In this document: positions 25,323 to 33,802 of the stretch, in pieces
How positions within the stretch are numbered: the first letter of the stretch is position 1
How the letters are laid out: every line of letters starts with the position of its first letter
From: Halosimplex pelagicum
GTDB taxonomy: Archaea; Halobacteriota; Halobacteria; Halobacteriales; Haloarculaceae
DNA: 64,000 bases
Direction: 5' to 3'
Assembly (NCBI RefSeq): GCF_013415905.1
Contig: NZ_CP058909.1
Location: 310,001 to 374,000 of the forward strand
Notes under the pieces: model-generated
Database searches by the model: none
Told to the model about the DNA's origin: nothing
Seen by the model: only the letters and a program-made list of their open reading frames with translations
Program-made: the position numbers and the translations under genes

Positions 25323-26237
25323 ATGACAAAGCGCCACGTCTCGCTGCCGCCGGGCGGCGAGGAGGGCATCCACGCGTTCATCGAGGAGGTCGACGAGCGC
25401 CTGTCGGGCGAGGAGGACACCTGCGACGTGGTCGAGGACGTGCTCGTCGACCTGTTCGGCGACCGGGAGGCCTACGAGCGCTGGCAGTCCGGCGGCGAGG
25501 TCACTCCCGCCGAACGGGTGCGGCTCCAGGGGTACGACCCCTGCAACGTCACGCTGGAGAGCGAGTACTACGCCGAGGTCGAGAGCATGGACGACGGGGA
25601 GTTCGAGCGCACGAAGTACCTCCAGTGGCTCTGGCGGCAGTTCGACGCCACGCCGATGGCCGACAACGTCGAGTTCGCGCTGCGATTCAGGCGGATGCTC
25701 GCCGACCACCTCTTCGCCGAGGTGGGCGAGGACTGCCGCTTCTTCAAGGGGATCACCGTCACCTACGGCCACAACATCGCCGTGGGCGACAACGTCGTCG
25801 TCCACGACGACGTACACCTCGACGACCGCGGGATGTTGACCATCGGCGACCGCGTCTCCATCTCCGACGACGCCCACGTCTACAGCCACGACCACGACGT
25901 CAACGACCAGACCGCCGTCGACAACTACCACACCGTCATCGAGGACGACGCCCGCGTCACCTACGACTCGATGGTCCGCGCGGGCGTGCGCCTGGGCGAG
26001 AACTCCGTGCTCGCCGCGAAGTCGATCGCCGGCAAGGACGTGCCCGCCCACCACATCGCCGCCGGCACGCCCGCCAAATCGGTCGCCGTCAAGGACGGCT
26101 GGGAGGCGGTCGCCGACGACCTGGCGGACGCGAACGTCGACCGCCGCGCGGAGCGGAAACTGGCGTACGAGCTCCCGGAGAACCTCGACGTGTTCGACGA
26201 GTTCCAGCGCGAGCGCCAACCGCCGGGCGGCTCGTAA
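25323..26237 (+). CDS. Hexapeptide-repeat acyltransferase
   Basis: 304 residues. The N-terminal 120 residues are helical and not familiar. Residues ~120-235 form a left-handed beta-helix with hexapeptide repeats (IAVGDNVVVHDDVHLDD, LTIGDRVSISDDAHV) and the acetyl-CoA site pattern of maltose/galactoside O-acetyltransferases, including the His in YSHDHDV and the turn HHIAAGTPAKSVAVKDGW. It probably O- or N-acylates a sugar or related acceptor. The acceptor is unknown. TATA-like CCCCTATTGTC lies about 28 nt upstream. Confidence 0.82.
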   Translation: MTKRHVSLPPGGEEGIHAFIEEVDERLSGEEDTCDVVEDVLVDLFGDREAYERWQSGGEVTPAERVRLQGYDPCNVTLESEYYAEVESMDDGEFERTKYLQWLWRQFDATPMADNVEFALRFRRMLADHLFAEVGEDCRFFKGITVTYGHNIAVGDNVVVHDDVHLDDRGMLTIGDRVSISDDAHVYSHDHDVNDQTAVDNYHTVIEDDARVTYDSMVRAGVRLGENSVLAAKSIAGKDVPAHHIAAGTPAKSVAVKDGWEAVADDLADANVDRRAERKLAYELPENLDVFDEFQRERQPPGGS

Positions 26238-26258
26238 CTGCCGCGCGTCCGCGACCGC

Positions 26259-27113
26259 TCAGAGCCCCAGCAGCGTCACGTCGCCGTTGGTCGACCGGAG
26301 TTCGAGCGCGTGCTCGCCCGCGCCCATCGTCCCCTCGACGCGGCGTTCGCCCGACGACTCGACGGTCAGCTGGACGCTCTCGACGGTGGCGTCGCCGTTG
26401 TCCGTCGCCAGCGTGACCGCCGCCGAGAGGTCGTCGGCGACCGCGGCGGTCACGTCGCCGTTGCGCGAGCGGCAGGTCACGTCCCCACGCATCGCGGACA
26501 CGTCGACGGTCACGTCGCCGTTGGTCGTGTCCGCGCCGTCGAGGCCGCCCACGTCGCTCGCGGCGAGGTCGCCGTTGGTCGACTCGACGGTGACGAACCC
26601 GTCGACGCCGGTCACGTCCACGTCGCCGTTGGTCGAGCTGTAGGTGCCGTCGCCGGCGACGCCGTCGGCCTCGACGTCGCCGTTGCCCGACGAGGCCTCG
26701 GCCACCGAGAGACCCTCGGGGACCGCCAGGTCGAGGGTCACGGTGACGTTCGCGTTCGAGTCCGGCCGCTGCGGTGCGACGGTGAGCCGTCCGTCCTCGA
26801 CGCTCCCCTCGACGGTCACCTCGTCGAGGGCGTCCTCGCCGGAGCGCGAGGCCTTGCGGACGGTACCGGTGACGGCGTCACCGTCCCCGGCCGAGAGGGT
26901 CACGTCGCCGGAGTCGGTCCTGACGGCGAGTTCGTCGGCGTCACCGGGGTCGAACGACCGCTCGGCGCTCTCGGTGTACGGTTCGGTCGAGAGCACGCAG
27001 CCCGCGAGGCCGACGGCGCCGGCGAGGGCGGCGCCCGCCCGGAGCACGCGACGGCGCGACGGGTCGGGAGACGAAACGGCCGACCGCTCGGAGGAGGGGG
27101 CGGAGGGGGACAT
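26259..27113 (-). CDS. Tat lipoprotein with DUF4097 beta-strand repeats
   Basis: 284 residues. The signal has a twin-arginine motif (SRRRVLRAG) and a lipobox LAGC, so it is predicted to be exported by Tat and lipid-anchored. The mature part is a right-handed beta-helix-like array in which the phrase S-T-N-G-D-V or equivalent recurs about eight times at 17-22-residue spacing (SSGNGDVEADG, SSTNGDVDVTG, ESTNGDLAASD, DTTNGDVTVD, RSRNGDVTAAV, ATDNGDATVES, RSTNGDVTLLG). This is the DUF4097 signature. Function in Archaea is unknown. Confidence 0.88.
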   Translation of the reverse strand: MSPSAPSSERSAVSSPDPSRRRVLRAGAALAGAVGLAGCVLSTEPYTESAERSFDPGDADELAVRTDSGDVTLSAGDGDAVTGTVRKASRSGEDALDEVTVEGSVEDGRLTVAPQRPDSNANVTVTLDLAVPEGLSVAEASSGNGDVEADGVAGDGTYSSTNGDVDVTGVDGFVTVESTNGDLAASDVGGLDGADTTNGDVTVDVSAMRGDVTCRSRNGDVTAAVADDLSAAVTLATDNGDATVESVQLTVESSGERRVEGTMGAGEHALELRSTNGDVTLLGL

Positions 27114-27287
27114 CGTTCGTTCGGGGCGACACGTCTGCCCGGCAAAAACGTGACGGTCACGGGGCGAGCTTCCGGTTCTCGCCGGTCGAGGCGGCCGCTT
27201 CGGTGCCGTCGGTGGCAAGCGGGACCCGGACGACCAACTCGGTGCCGCCGGGACCGGTTTCGCCTCCCGGCCAAACACCCAAGTGCT

Positions 27288-27304
27288 GTGACAACGTATG
27301 TCAC
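27288..27304. promoter_or_regulatory. Palindromic operator-like site
   Basis: GTGACA-ACGTA-TGTCAC, perfect 6-bp arms with a 5-nt spacer, ending 3 nt before the ATG at 27308. It lies between the expected TATA zone and the start codon, where a repressor would block transcription or sit on the mRNA start. Confidence 0.5.
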
Positions 27305-27307
27305 GGT

Positions 27308-27601
27308 ATGGAACCGTGGGGCTGGATCCTCCTCTACCTCGCCGGGTTCACCCTCCTGCAGCTGTTGCTGGTCCGGTACTTCTCGGAGGACCGGTCGCTG
27401 GGGGGCGTCTCGCTGGAGTCCAACGAGGCCTCGCCGCCCCAGTCGGGCGAGCGGGGGCGGTCGGTGGGGGAACGTGACTCGCGCTCGCCCGAGGAGGCAG
27501 ACGAGGGCGACGGCGGCGTCCGCTGTCACCAGTGCGGGACGGCCAACGCCGACGAACAGAGCTACACTTACTGTCGTGAGTGCCTGGCACAGCTCCGGTA
27601 A
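27308..27601 (+). CDS. Membrane-anchored zinc-ribbon protein
   Basis: 97 residues. One N-terminal membrane segment (WGWILLYLAGFTLLQLLLV), a charged Ser/Glu-rich linker, then a C-terminal zinc ribbon with VRCHQCG and YTYCREC (two C-x2-C pairs). The start at 27308 places the membrane segment right after Met. A palindrome sits just upstream. Function unknown; the small membrane-plus-zinc-ribbon layout is common in haloarchaea. Confidence 0.72.
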   Translation: MEPWGWILLYLAGFTLLQLLLVRYFSEDRSLGGVSLESNEASPPQSGERGRSVGERDSRSPEEADEGDGGVRCHQCGTANADEQSYTYCRECLAQLR

Positions 27602-27728
27602 GCCGCCGTCGACCCCGGCCGGCCGCGACCGACCGACGAGACCCCGACGGGGCGGCGACGGCACGCGCTGTTATCAGCGGTGAAAAACGAGGGGCAAAGG
27701 TCTATATCGGAAGCCTCGATCCGACGGT

Positions 27729-28415
27729 ATGCGCGTTTCAAGCGGCGTCCCTGGGTTCGACGAGCTGATCCAGGGCGGCCTCCTGAAAGACAGGCTCTAC
27801 GTGGTGAGCGGTCCCCCGGGGAGCGGGAAGACGACCTTCTCCACGCAGTTCATCACGCAGGGCGCCAAGGCGGGGGAGAACTGCCTCTACGTGACGATGC
27901 ACGAGACCAAAGAGGAGCTGATGCAGGACATGTCGGGCTACGACTTCGGCTTCGACCAGGTGATGGCCTCCGGGAAGGTCCAGTTCCTCAACCTCATGAC
28001 CGAGGGGGGCAAGCGGACGATCACCCAGTTCGGCACGGAGGGCGGGCTGACGAACCGCATCGTCGCCTTCCTCGAACAGCAGGACATCGACCGCGCCGTC
28101 ATCGACTCGACGATGCTGCTGCAGCACTTCTTCAACGACATGGCCGACGAGATCACGGGCTTTCTCTCGGCGCTGAAACAGACCGGGACGACGATCGTCC
28201 TCATCTCGGAGATGACCGACCCCTCGTCGTACGCCGACGAGCACTACCTCGCCCACGGCGTGATCTTCTTCCACAACTACCTAGAGAAAGGCGGCATGAC
28301 CCGCGGGGTCCAGGTGATCAAGATGCGCGGGACGGCGATCGACTGCGACATCCGCGCGATCGACTTCTCAGACAGGGGGCTGCGGGTGCGTCCCGAGCAG
28401 AAAATCGAGGCCTGA
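27729..28415 (+). CDS. Single-domain KaiC/RadA-like ATPase
   Basis: 228 residues, a single RecA-type domain of the KaiC/GvpD group. Features: substrate-recognition start GVPGFDELIQGGL, Walker A GPPGSGKTT, a Walker B-like strand DRAVIDSTMLL, and a C-terminal IKMRGTAIDCDIRAI strand. Haloarchaea have many such proteins, usually in signal transduction contexts and often near histidine kinases; the client is unknown. A strong TATA-like CTATATCGG lies about 25 nt upstream. The next gene starts 3 nt after its stop, so they form an operon. Confidence 0.85.
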   Translation: MRVSSGVPGFDELIQGGLLKDRLYVVSGPPGSGKTTFSTQFITQGAKAGENCLYVTMHETKEELMQDMSGYDFGFDQVMASGKVQFLNLMTEGGKRTITQFGTEGGLTNRIVAFLEQQDIDRAVIDSTMLLQHFFNDMADEITGFLSALKQTGTTIVLISEMTDPSSYADEHYLAHGVIFFHNYLEKGGMTRGVQVIKMRGTAIDCDIRAIDFSDRGLRVRPEQKIEA

Positions 28416-28418
28416 CCG

Positions 28419-28829
28419 ATGGGACTGTACGAGGAGAAGTACGACACGTCGTGGACGAGCCTGGACCGCGACGAGGCGACCGAGCGCGCCTACGCGCTGG
28501 GGGTCGCCGAGTCGCTCGGCGAGTACGACCGCGAGGAGTTCGAGGCCGTCCACGACGAGATGGACACCGCCTACACCAAGAGCATCGTCGAGCTCGCCTT
28601 CCGCGAGGGGAAAAACGAGGGCCGCGAGGCCGCCCCCGCGGGCGACGACGACGAGGCGGCGGTGTGGGACGAACTCGTCGAGGGCGAGACCGTCACCGTC
28701 GACGCCGAGGACCTCCCGACCGGCGGCCGCGACGGCCTCCCCGAGGCCGTCGACAAGTTCGAGGGGCTCGAACGGCCCGACCCCGACGAGATCGACGCGA
28801 CCGACCGCCCCGACTTCCTCGACAAGTAG
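28419..28829 (+). CDS. Conserved haloarchaeal protein paired with KaiC-like ATPase
   Basis: 136 acidic residues. The first ~70 form helices (RDEATERAYALGVAESLGEYDREEF, HDEMDTAYTKSIVELAFREGKNEG); the rest is low-complexity acidic with VWDELVEGETVTV. No known motif is visible. The start is 3 nt after the ATPase stop codon, so co-translation and a physical or functional link to that ATPase are likely. Function unknown. Confidence 0.65.
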   Translation: MGLYEEKYDTSWTSLDRDEATERAYALGVAESLGEYDREEFEAVHDEMDTAYTKSIVELAFREGKNEGREAAPAGDDDEAAVWDELVEGETVTVDAEDLPTGGRDGLPEAVDKFEGLERPDPDEIDATDRPDFLDK

Positions 28830-28907
28830 GCGGCGAGCCCGCCCCTCGGCGGTCGCGTCGTTCGCGTCGACCGCAACCGGCTTGAGCACCCGGTGTGACT
28901 GACAGGT

Positions 28908-29720
28908 ATGGTCGCCGCGGATCTACACGTCCACACCGACAACTCCGACGGAACCTTCCGTCTCTCCGAGGTCCCGCCCGCGGCGCGAGCGGCCGGACTC
29001 GACGCCGTCGCGGTCACCGACCACGACCGCGTCCACCCCGACCTGGACGCGCCGGTCGTCGAGCGCGACGGCGTCACCGTGGTCCACGGCATCGAACTCC
29101 GCGTCGAGGCGGACGCCCAGCGGGTCGACGTGCTCGGATACGGCGTCGCCCCGACCGACGCGCTGCTCGCCGAGATCGAGCGGCTCCAGCGCGACCGCGT
29201 CGAGCGCGGCCGCGAGATCATCGAGCGCGTCGAGGACCGCCTGGGCGTCTCGCTCCCGGTCGACCCCGAGCCCGGACTGGGCCGGCCGGACATCGCCCGC
29301 GCCGTCGTCGAGAGCGACGACGGCTACGATTCGATCCCCGACGTCTTCGACGGCCTCATCGGCGAGGGCGACCCCTGCTACGTCGCCCGCGACATCCCCT
29401 CGTTCGAGCGCGGCCGCGAGCTCCTGGCCGACGCGTGCGCGCTCGTCTCCCTCGCCCACCCGCTCCGGTACCCGAACCCGCGAGCGGCGCTCGACCTGGC
29501 CCCCCGGCTCGACGCCGTCGAGGTGGCCTACCCCTACGGCGCCCGCGGGCACACCGGCGCGAACGGCGAGCTGGCCGTCGAGGACGTGCGCGCGGTCGCC
29601 GAGCGCCACGACCTGGTCGTCACCGGCGGGAGCGACGCCCACGAGCGGACCCTCGGCGAGACGGGCCTGTCGACCGACGAGTACGAGCGGTTCCGAGCGG
29701 CCCTCGGCGTCGCCCCGTGA
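28908..29720 (+). CDS. PHP domain metal-dependent phosphoesterase
   Basis: 270 residues. The PHP metal-site motifs are in order: DLHVHTDNSDG (motif 1), VTDHDRVH (motif 2), a Glu in HGIELRVEA (motif 3), His in VSLAHPLRYPN, and GGSDAHE (motif 4). Such single-domain proteins hydrolyse phosphomonoesters or phosphonucleotides (YciV/RNase AM-like relatives). Exact substrate unknown. TATA-like CGGCTTGAGC lies about 27 nt upstream of the start. Confidence 0.85.
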   Translation: MVAADLHVHTDNSDGTFRLSEVPPAARAAGLDAVAVTDHDRVHPDLDAPVVERDGVTVVHGIELRVEADAQRVDVLGYGVAPTDALLAEIERLQRDRVERGREIIERVEDRLGVSLPVDPEPGLGRPDIARAVVESDDGYDSIPDVFDGLIGEGDPCYVARDIPSFERGRELLADACALVSLAHPLRYPNPRAALDLAPRLDAVEVAYPYGARGHTGANGELAVEDVRAVAERHDLVVTGGSDAHERTLGETGLSTDEYERFRAALGVAP

Positions 29721-29829
29721 CCGGCCGGGCGCCGAGGCCGACCCGGTTCGAACGCGAGGGGCCGTCGAACACCGCCACGTCGGTCTCCGCGGCCGCAGGG
29801 TTCAATGCCCCTCGGATCCAAGGGCGGGT

Positions 29830-29994
29830 ATGCAGTGCCACTACTGCGACCGCGAGGCCGAGATCGCCGTCGAGAAAGACGGCGTCAAGGTCGGGGTCTG
29901 CAAGACGCACTTCCGCGAGCAGATGGAAGAGATCGCCGACTCCGACTGGCTCGACGGGATCGAGGAGGACCTCGACATCGACCGCGCCGAGTGA
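29830..29994 (+). CDS. Small zinc-binding protein, DUF6757-like
   Basis: 54 residues starting MQCHYCDREAEIAVEKDGVK. It has an N-terminal C-x2-C pair and a later VCKTHF (Cys and His), giving a C3H zinc site, then an acidic helix ending IDRAE. It matches my memory of the haloarchaeal DUF6757 family. TATA-like GGTTCAATGCC lies about 27 nt upstream, supporting a leaderless message. Function unknown. Confidence 0.75.
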   Translation: MQCHYCDREAEIAVEKDGVKVGVCKTHFREQMEEIADSDWLDGIEEDLDIDRAE

Positions 29995-30169
29995 CCGCCC
30001 GCGCCGCTCGCTCCCCTCCCCGTCGGTCGCCCGCCGTCCGCCCCGCTCACCGCGTCCGCCTCCGCCCCGCTCGCGTCCGCCGGTTCCGCCCCGCTCGCGC
30101 CCGTTTCCGCTCCGCGCGGTTCGCGTCGCCCCCACGAGGCTTTACTGACTCGCCGTCGTAGCCGCGGGT

Positions 30170-30637
30170 ATGGACCACGTCGACTGCGAGGACGTCGAGC
30201 GGCGGATGGGGCCGGCCGCGGACAAGCGCGCGCTCGCCGACGCGCTCGGCACCGAGGAACTGGCGCTGAACTACTACGAACTCGACCCCGGTGACGGCTT
30301 CGGGTTCGGCTACCACCGCCACCCCGACCAGGAGGAGGTGTTCTACGTGGTCGAGGGAGTCGCGACCTTCGAGACCGAAGACGGCGAGGTGGCGGTCGCC
30401 GCGGGCGAGGCCGTCCGCTTCGCCCCCGGCGAGTGGCAACTGGGCCGCAACGCCGGCGACGAGCGCTGCGTCGCGCTCGCGATGGGCGCGCCGAAAGCGG
30501 CCCGGCGGACCGAGATGCTCCGTGAGTGCCCCGACTGCGGCGGCCGCACCGAAGGGACCGTCGAGATGGCCGACGACCGCGAGGCGCTCGTGACCCGCTG
30601 TACGGACTGCGGCGCCGAGACCGGCCGGTTCGACTGA
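30170..30637 (+). CDS. Cupin domain protein with C-terminal zinc ribbon
   Basis: 155 residues. Residues ~30-110 form a cupin barrel: GYHRHPDQEEVFYVVEGVATF carries the metal-binding His, His and Glu, and VRFAPGEWQLGRN is the second cupin motif. The C-terminus is a zinc ribbon (RECPDCGG and TRCTDCGAETG). The cupin plus ribbon fusion suggests a sensor or small-molecule binder; activity is unknown. TATA-like GGCTTTACTG lies about 27 nt upstream. Confidence 0.78.
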   Translation: MDHVDCEDVERRMGPAADKRALADALGTEELALNYYELDPGDGFGFGYHRHPDQEEVFYVVEGVATFETEDGEVAVAAGEAVRFAPGEWQLGRNAGDERCVALAMGAPKAARRTEMLRECPDCGGRTEGTVEMADDREALVTRCTDCGAETGRFD

Positions 30638-30658
30638 GGCGGCCGCGGAGCGACCCGC

Positions 30659-31183
30659 TCAGACGACCCGTTCGACGGCGTTGTACAGCGCCAGCCCGGC
30701 CACCGCCGGCCCGAGCGTGACGACGAGCACGAGCGTCAGCCAGGCGACGGTGGCGGCCAGCCCCTCCAGGAAGAGGACGTTGTAGCGGGCCAAGCCGCCG
30801 GGGGCGACGAACAGGGCGGCGCTCGTGACCATCGCGACCGGCCACCCGAGCGTGGCGTACTGCAGTGTCTCGTCGGCGTCCAACACCGTCCAGCGGTCGA
30901 GCAGCTGCCGCCCGAACACCACGGGGAAGACCGCGAGGACCAGCGACGCCGCGACGGCGACGACTCCGAAGATTAGCCCCGCACCGGGGTCGACGAACGC
31001 CGCCAGCGCGGTCGCGACCGCCGCGAACAGGCCGACCGCTACCGCGGCGACCGTCCCCAGCGCGTCCCCGAACGAGTCGCGACGGGTCGAGAGCGCCCAC
31101 GCCGCGACCGCGACGACCGGCGACGCGACGACCAGCCCGAAGGAGACCACCAGCGCTATCGCCCCGACGAACCCGGGTTCCAT
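30659..31183 (-). CDS. Membrane protein of unknown function
   Basis: 174 residues and about five membrane segments, separated by short charged loops (STRRDSFGD, RQLLDRWTVLDADETLQY). No motif is recognised. TATA-like GGACTTATCACG lies about 28 nt upstream. Convergent with the cupin gene. Confidence 0.65.
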   Translation of the reverse strand: MEPGFVGAIALVVSFGLVVASPVVAVAAWALSTRRDSFGDALGTVAAVAVGLFAAVATALAAFVDPGAGLIFGVVAVAASLVLAVFPVVFGRQLLDRWTVLDADETLQYATLGWPVAMVTSAALFVAPGGLARYNVLFLEGLAATVAWLTLVLVVTLGPAVAGLALYNAVERVV

Positions 31184-31249
31184 CGCCGAGTGGTTGGCGC
31201 GGTCCGTGATAAGTCCGGGGGGTCTATCTCGCGCAGTTTCGAGGGTTCG

Positions 31250-32419
31250 TCACTCGAAGGCCGCGATACCGGTCAGGTCCTCCCCGAGGATCAGCGTGTG
31301 GATGTCGTGGGTGCCCTCGTAGGTGTACACCGTCTCGACGTTCGCGAGGTGACGCATCGGCGAGTGGTCGGTCGTGATGCCGTTGCCGCCCAGGGTTTCC
31401 CTGGCGGTGCGGGCCGCGTCGCGCCACATCGCGACGTTGTTGCGCTTGGCCATCGACACCTGCTGGGGGCGCAGGTCGCCCCGCTCTTTCAGGTCGGCGA
31501 GCCGATAGGCCAGCAGCTGGGCGGTCGTAATCTGCGTCGCCATCTCGGCTAGCTTCTCCTGCTGGAGCTGGAAGCGGGCGATGGGACCGCCGAACTGCTC
31601 GCGGTCGGTCGCGTACTCGCGGGCGGCCTCGAAGCAGTCCCGCGCGGCGCCGACGGCGCCCCACGCGATGCCGTAGCGGGCCTGCGTGAGACAGGCCAGC
31701 GGCCCCTTCATCCCCGACACGTCGGGCAGGACGGCCGACTCGGGGACGTAGCAGTCGTTCAGGCCGATCTCCCCCGTCACGGAGGCGCGCATCGAGAGCT
31801 TCCCGTCGATGTGGTTCGTGGTGATCCCCTCCCGGTCGGTCTTGACGAGGAACCCCCGGACCGGGTCGCCCTCCGCGGAGCGGTCCTTCGCCCACACGAG
31901 CGCCACGTCGGCGATGGGGGCGTTCGTGATCCACGTCTTCGAGCCGTTCAGGACGTATCCCTCGCCGTCGTCGCTGCGCTCGGCGCGAGTCTCCATGGCG
32001 CTGGGGTTCGACCCGTGGTCGGGTTCCGTGAGACCGAAACAGCCGACGGCGGACCCCGCTGCGAGGTCCGGGAGCCACCGCTCGCGCTGGGCCGCCGAGC
32101 CGAAGGCGTGGATGGGGTACATCACGAGCGCCCCCTGGACGGAGGCCATCGAGCGCACGCCCGAGTCGCCCGCTTCGAGCTCCTGCATCACGAGCCCGTA
32201 GGCGCGCTCGCCGAGGTTCGCCGTCGCCTCGTGGTCGATGTTCGGCGCGTAGAAGCCCAGATCGCCCATCTCCGCGATCAGGTCCTCGGGGAAGGTGCCG
32301 GCCTCGAAGTGGTCGCCAATCGTCGGCCGGACCTCCTCGTCGACGAACTCCCGGGCCGTGTCGCGGACGAGTCGCTCTTCCTCCGAGAGGTCCGCCTCCA
32401 GATCCACGTAGTCGAGCAT
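31250..32419 (-). CDS. Acyl-CoA dehydrogenase, glutaryl-CoA dehydrogenase-like
   Basis: 389 residues, full length for the family. It oxidises an acyl-CoA at the alpha-beta bond using FAD and passes electrons to ETF. Features: VRSMASVQGALVMYPI, GCFGLTEPDHGSNPS (FAD/substrate loop), TWITNAPIADVALVWAK, the R-x-Q-F-G segment DREQFGGPIARFQ, LGGNGIT, and the catalytic Glu in TVYTYEGTHDIHTLILG near the C-terminus. The last motif and the SVQGALVM segment match glutaryl-CoA dehydrogenases better than medium-chain enzymes, as I recall them. Decarboxylating activity cannot be shown by sequence reading alone. Confidence 0.85.
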   Translation of the reverse strand: MLDYVDLEADLSEEERLVRDTAREFVDEEVRPTIGDHFEAGTFPEDLIAEMGDLGFYAPNIDHEATANLGERAYGLVMQELEAGDSGVRSMASVQGALVMYPIHAFGSAAQRERWLPDLAAGSAVGCFGLTEPDHGSNPSAMETRAERSDDGEGYVLNGSKTWITNAPIADVALVWAKDRSAEGDPVRGFLVKTDREGITTNHIDGKLSMRASVTGEIGLNDCYVPESAVLPDVSGMKGPLACLTQARYGIAWGAVGAARDCFEAAREYATDREQFGGPIARFQLQQEKLAEMATQITTAQLLAYRLADLKERGDLRPQQVSMAKRNNVAMWRDAARTARETLGGNGITTDHSPMRHLANVETVYTYEGTHDIHTLILGEDLTGIAAFE

Positions 32420-32482
32420 GGCCGCTCTTGGGCGCGAGCCGTGAAAAACGCTCGCTGGCCGCGCGCGACGGCGGCGCGCCGC

Positions 32483-33217
32483 TCAGTCGTCGGAGGCGAC
32501 GGCGTCCTCGGCGGCGGCGGTCGCGGTACCGTCCGCGTCGACCCGGTCGACGAACGCGAGGAAGTTGTCGAACACCTGCTTGGCCTCGCAGGCGGCGTCG
32601 AAGTTTTCGGGCGTGATCCCGTCGAGGACCGACTGGATGCGCTCCTCTGAGAGCTGTCCTTCCTTGCCGACGGTCACCTCGGCGGCGGTGTCCATGTCGT
32701 ACTCGGGGTGGAACTGGACGCCGAACACCCGCTCTTTGCGGAAGCCGTGGACGCCGTAGTCGTTGGCGGCCAGCCGCTCGGCGCCGGGCGGGAGCTCGGC
32801 GACGGAGTCCGAGTGGGTGGTGAAGACGGTGAAGTCGTCGTCGATCCCGTCGAACAGCACCGAGTCGCCGTCCTGCTCGACGGTCCGGTAGCCGATCTCG
32901 TACTCGCCCATGTCCTCGACCGTCCCGCCCAGCACGTCAGCGAGCAGCTGGTGGCCGTAACACACGCCCAGGAACGGCAGCCCGCGGTCGATGGCCTCGT
33001 CGACCCACTCCTTGGTCGGGGCGATCCACTCCTCGTCCCAGTAGACCGAGGCGCGCGAGCCGGTGACCACCGCACCGTCGAACTCGAATGTCTCCGGGTA
33101 CTGTCCCGTCGGGAGGTGAAACTCCGTCAGGTCAGCGTCGAGTTCGCGGCGGAAGTTCCGCCGGTTGCCCTCGGCCTCGTGGGCTGCGTTCAACAGGGCG
33201 ATGCGCGGCCGTGTCAT
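32483..33217 (-). CDS. Class I glutamine amidotransferase-like protein
   Basis: 244 residues. The triad is visible: Cys86 in FLGVCYGHQLL, His in VFGVQFHPEYD, and the Glu two residues on. It resembles GMP-synthase-type stand-alone amidotransferase domains that lack a synthetase partner. Substrate is unknown; similar proteins act on small amines or as gamma-glutamyl hydrolases. The start at 33217 is preferred over 33268 because GGCTTTTACTCG lies about 27 nt upstream. The C-terminal 35 residues are a low-complexity Ala/Asp tail. Confidence 0.82.
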   Translation of the reverse strand: MTRPRIALLNAAHEAEGNRRNFRRELDADLTEFHLPTGQYPETFEFDGAVVTGSRASVYWDEEWIAPTKEWVDEAIDRGLPFLGVCYGHQLLADVLGGTVEDMGEYEIGYRTVEQDGDSVLFDGIDDDFTVFTTHSDSVAELPPGAERLAANDYGVHGFRKERVFGVQFHPEYDMDTAAEVTVGKEGQLSEERIQSVLDGITPENFDAACEAKQVFDNFLAFVDRVDADGTATAAAEDAVASDD

Positions 33218-33267
33218 CGTCCTGTTCCAACGGCTCGGCGAGTAAAAGCCTGTCCACAGTGGCAGCA

Positions 33268-33801
33268 CTACGCGCCCCGTGATCGATCCTCACTCGCGTT
33301 CCCGCCGTCGCGGTCGGTATCGGGGTCGGTCCCTTCGTCGAGACTCCCGGCCCGCGAGTGGACCAGCAGCGCCGCGGCGACCCCGCCGTAGCCGGCCGCG
33401 ACGGCGAGCAACCACGCGGGTCGCGCCGTCAGGAACCACGGGACCGCGACCCCGTATCCCAGTCCCAGAAGCGCGCCCGAGGCGGTCCGGACCGCGTTCA
33501 AGCCCCGCCGGGGCGTGAACGTCGTCGCCGCCCAGTCGGCCAGCGCCGGCGCCGGGCTGCAGGCGACCAGCCACGGCCACGCCGCCGGCGCGGTGTCGGT
33601 CAGGACGAGCGCGACGCCCGCCAGGATACCGGGGTAGACGCCGCTGCAGCGCGCGCAGAGGTGGACCGTCCGACCGCCGACGGCGAGGCGGTGACAGCGA
33701 TAGCGCCCGTCCGGTTCGTGGTGGCTGAGGAGGTACCTGCGGGTGCGCGCGAGTCCCGTGCGGAGCTCGCGCGCACGGACCGACCGGTCGGCGAGCGGCT
33801 C
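33268..33801 (-). CDS. DUF2085-like membrane protein, start codon not found
   Basis: The reading frame contains a recognisable DUF2085-type protein: LLSHHEPDGRYRCHRL, then LCARCSGVYPG (C-x2-C), then four membrane segments and an acidic tail. Between the stop of the upstream TM2 gene (33803) and the conserved part there is no ATG, GTG or TTG in this frame. A GTG exists at 33776 but in another frame. The nearest in-frame ATG is far inside the upstream gene. So either a frameshift separates start from body, an unusual start codon is used, or the sequence has a base error near 33770-33780. The listed left end simply marks the open frame. Confidence 0.6.
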   Translation of the reverse strand, partial: EPLADRSVRARELRTGLARTRRYLLSHHEPDGRYRCHRLAVGGRTVHLCARCSGVYPGILAGVALVLTDTAPAAWPWLVACSPAPALADWAATTFTPRRGLNAVRTASGALLGLGYGVAVPWFLTARPAWLLAVAAGYGGVAAALLVHSRAGSLDEGTDPDTDRDGGNASEDRSRGA

Positions 33802-33802
33802 C

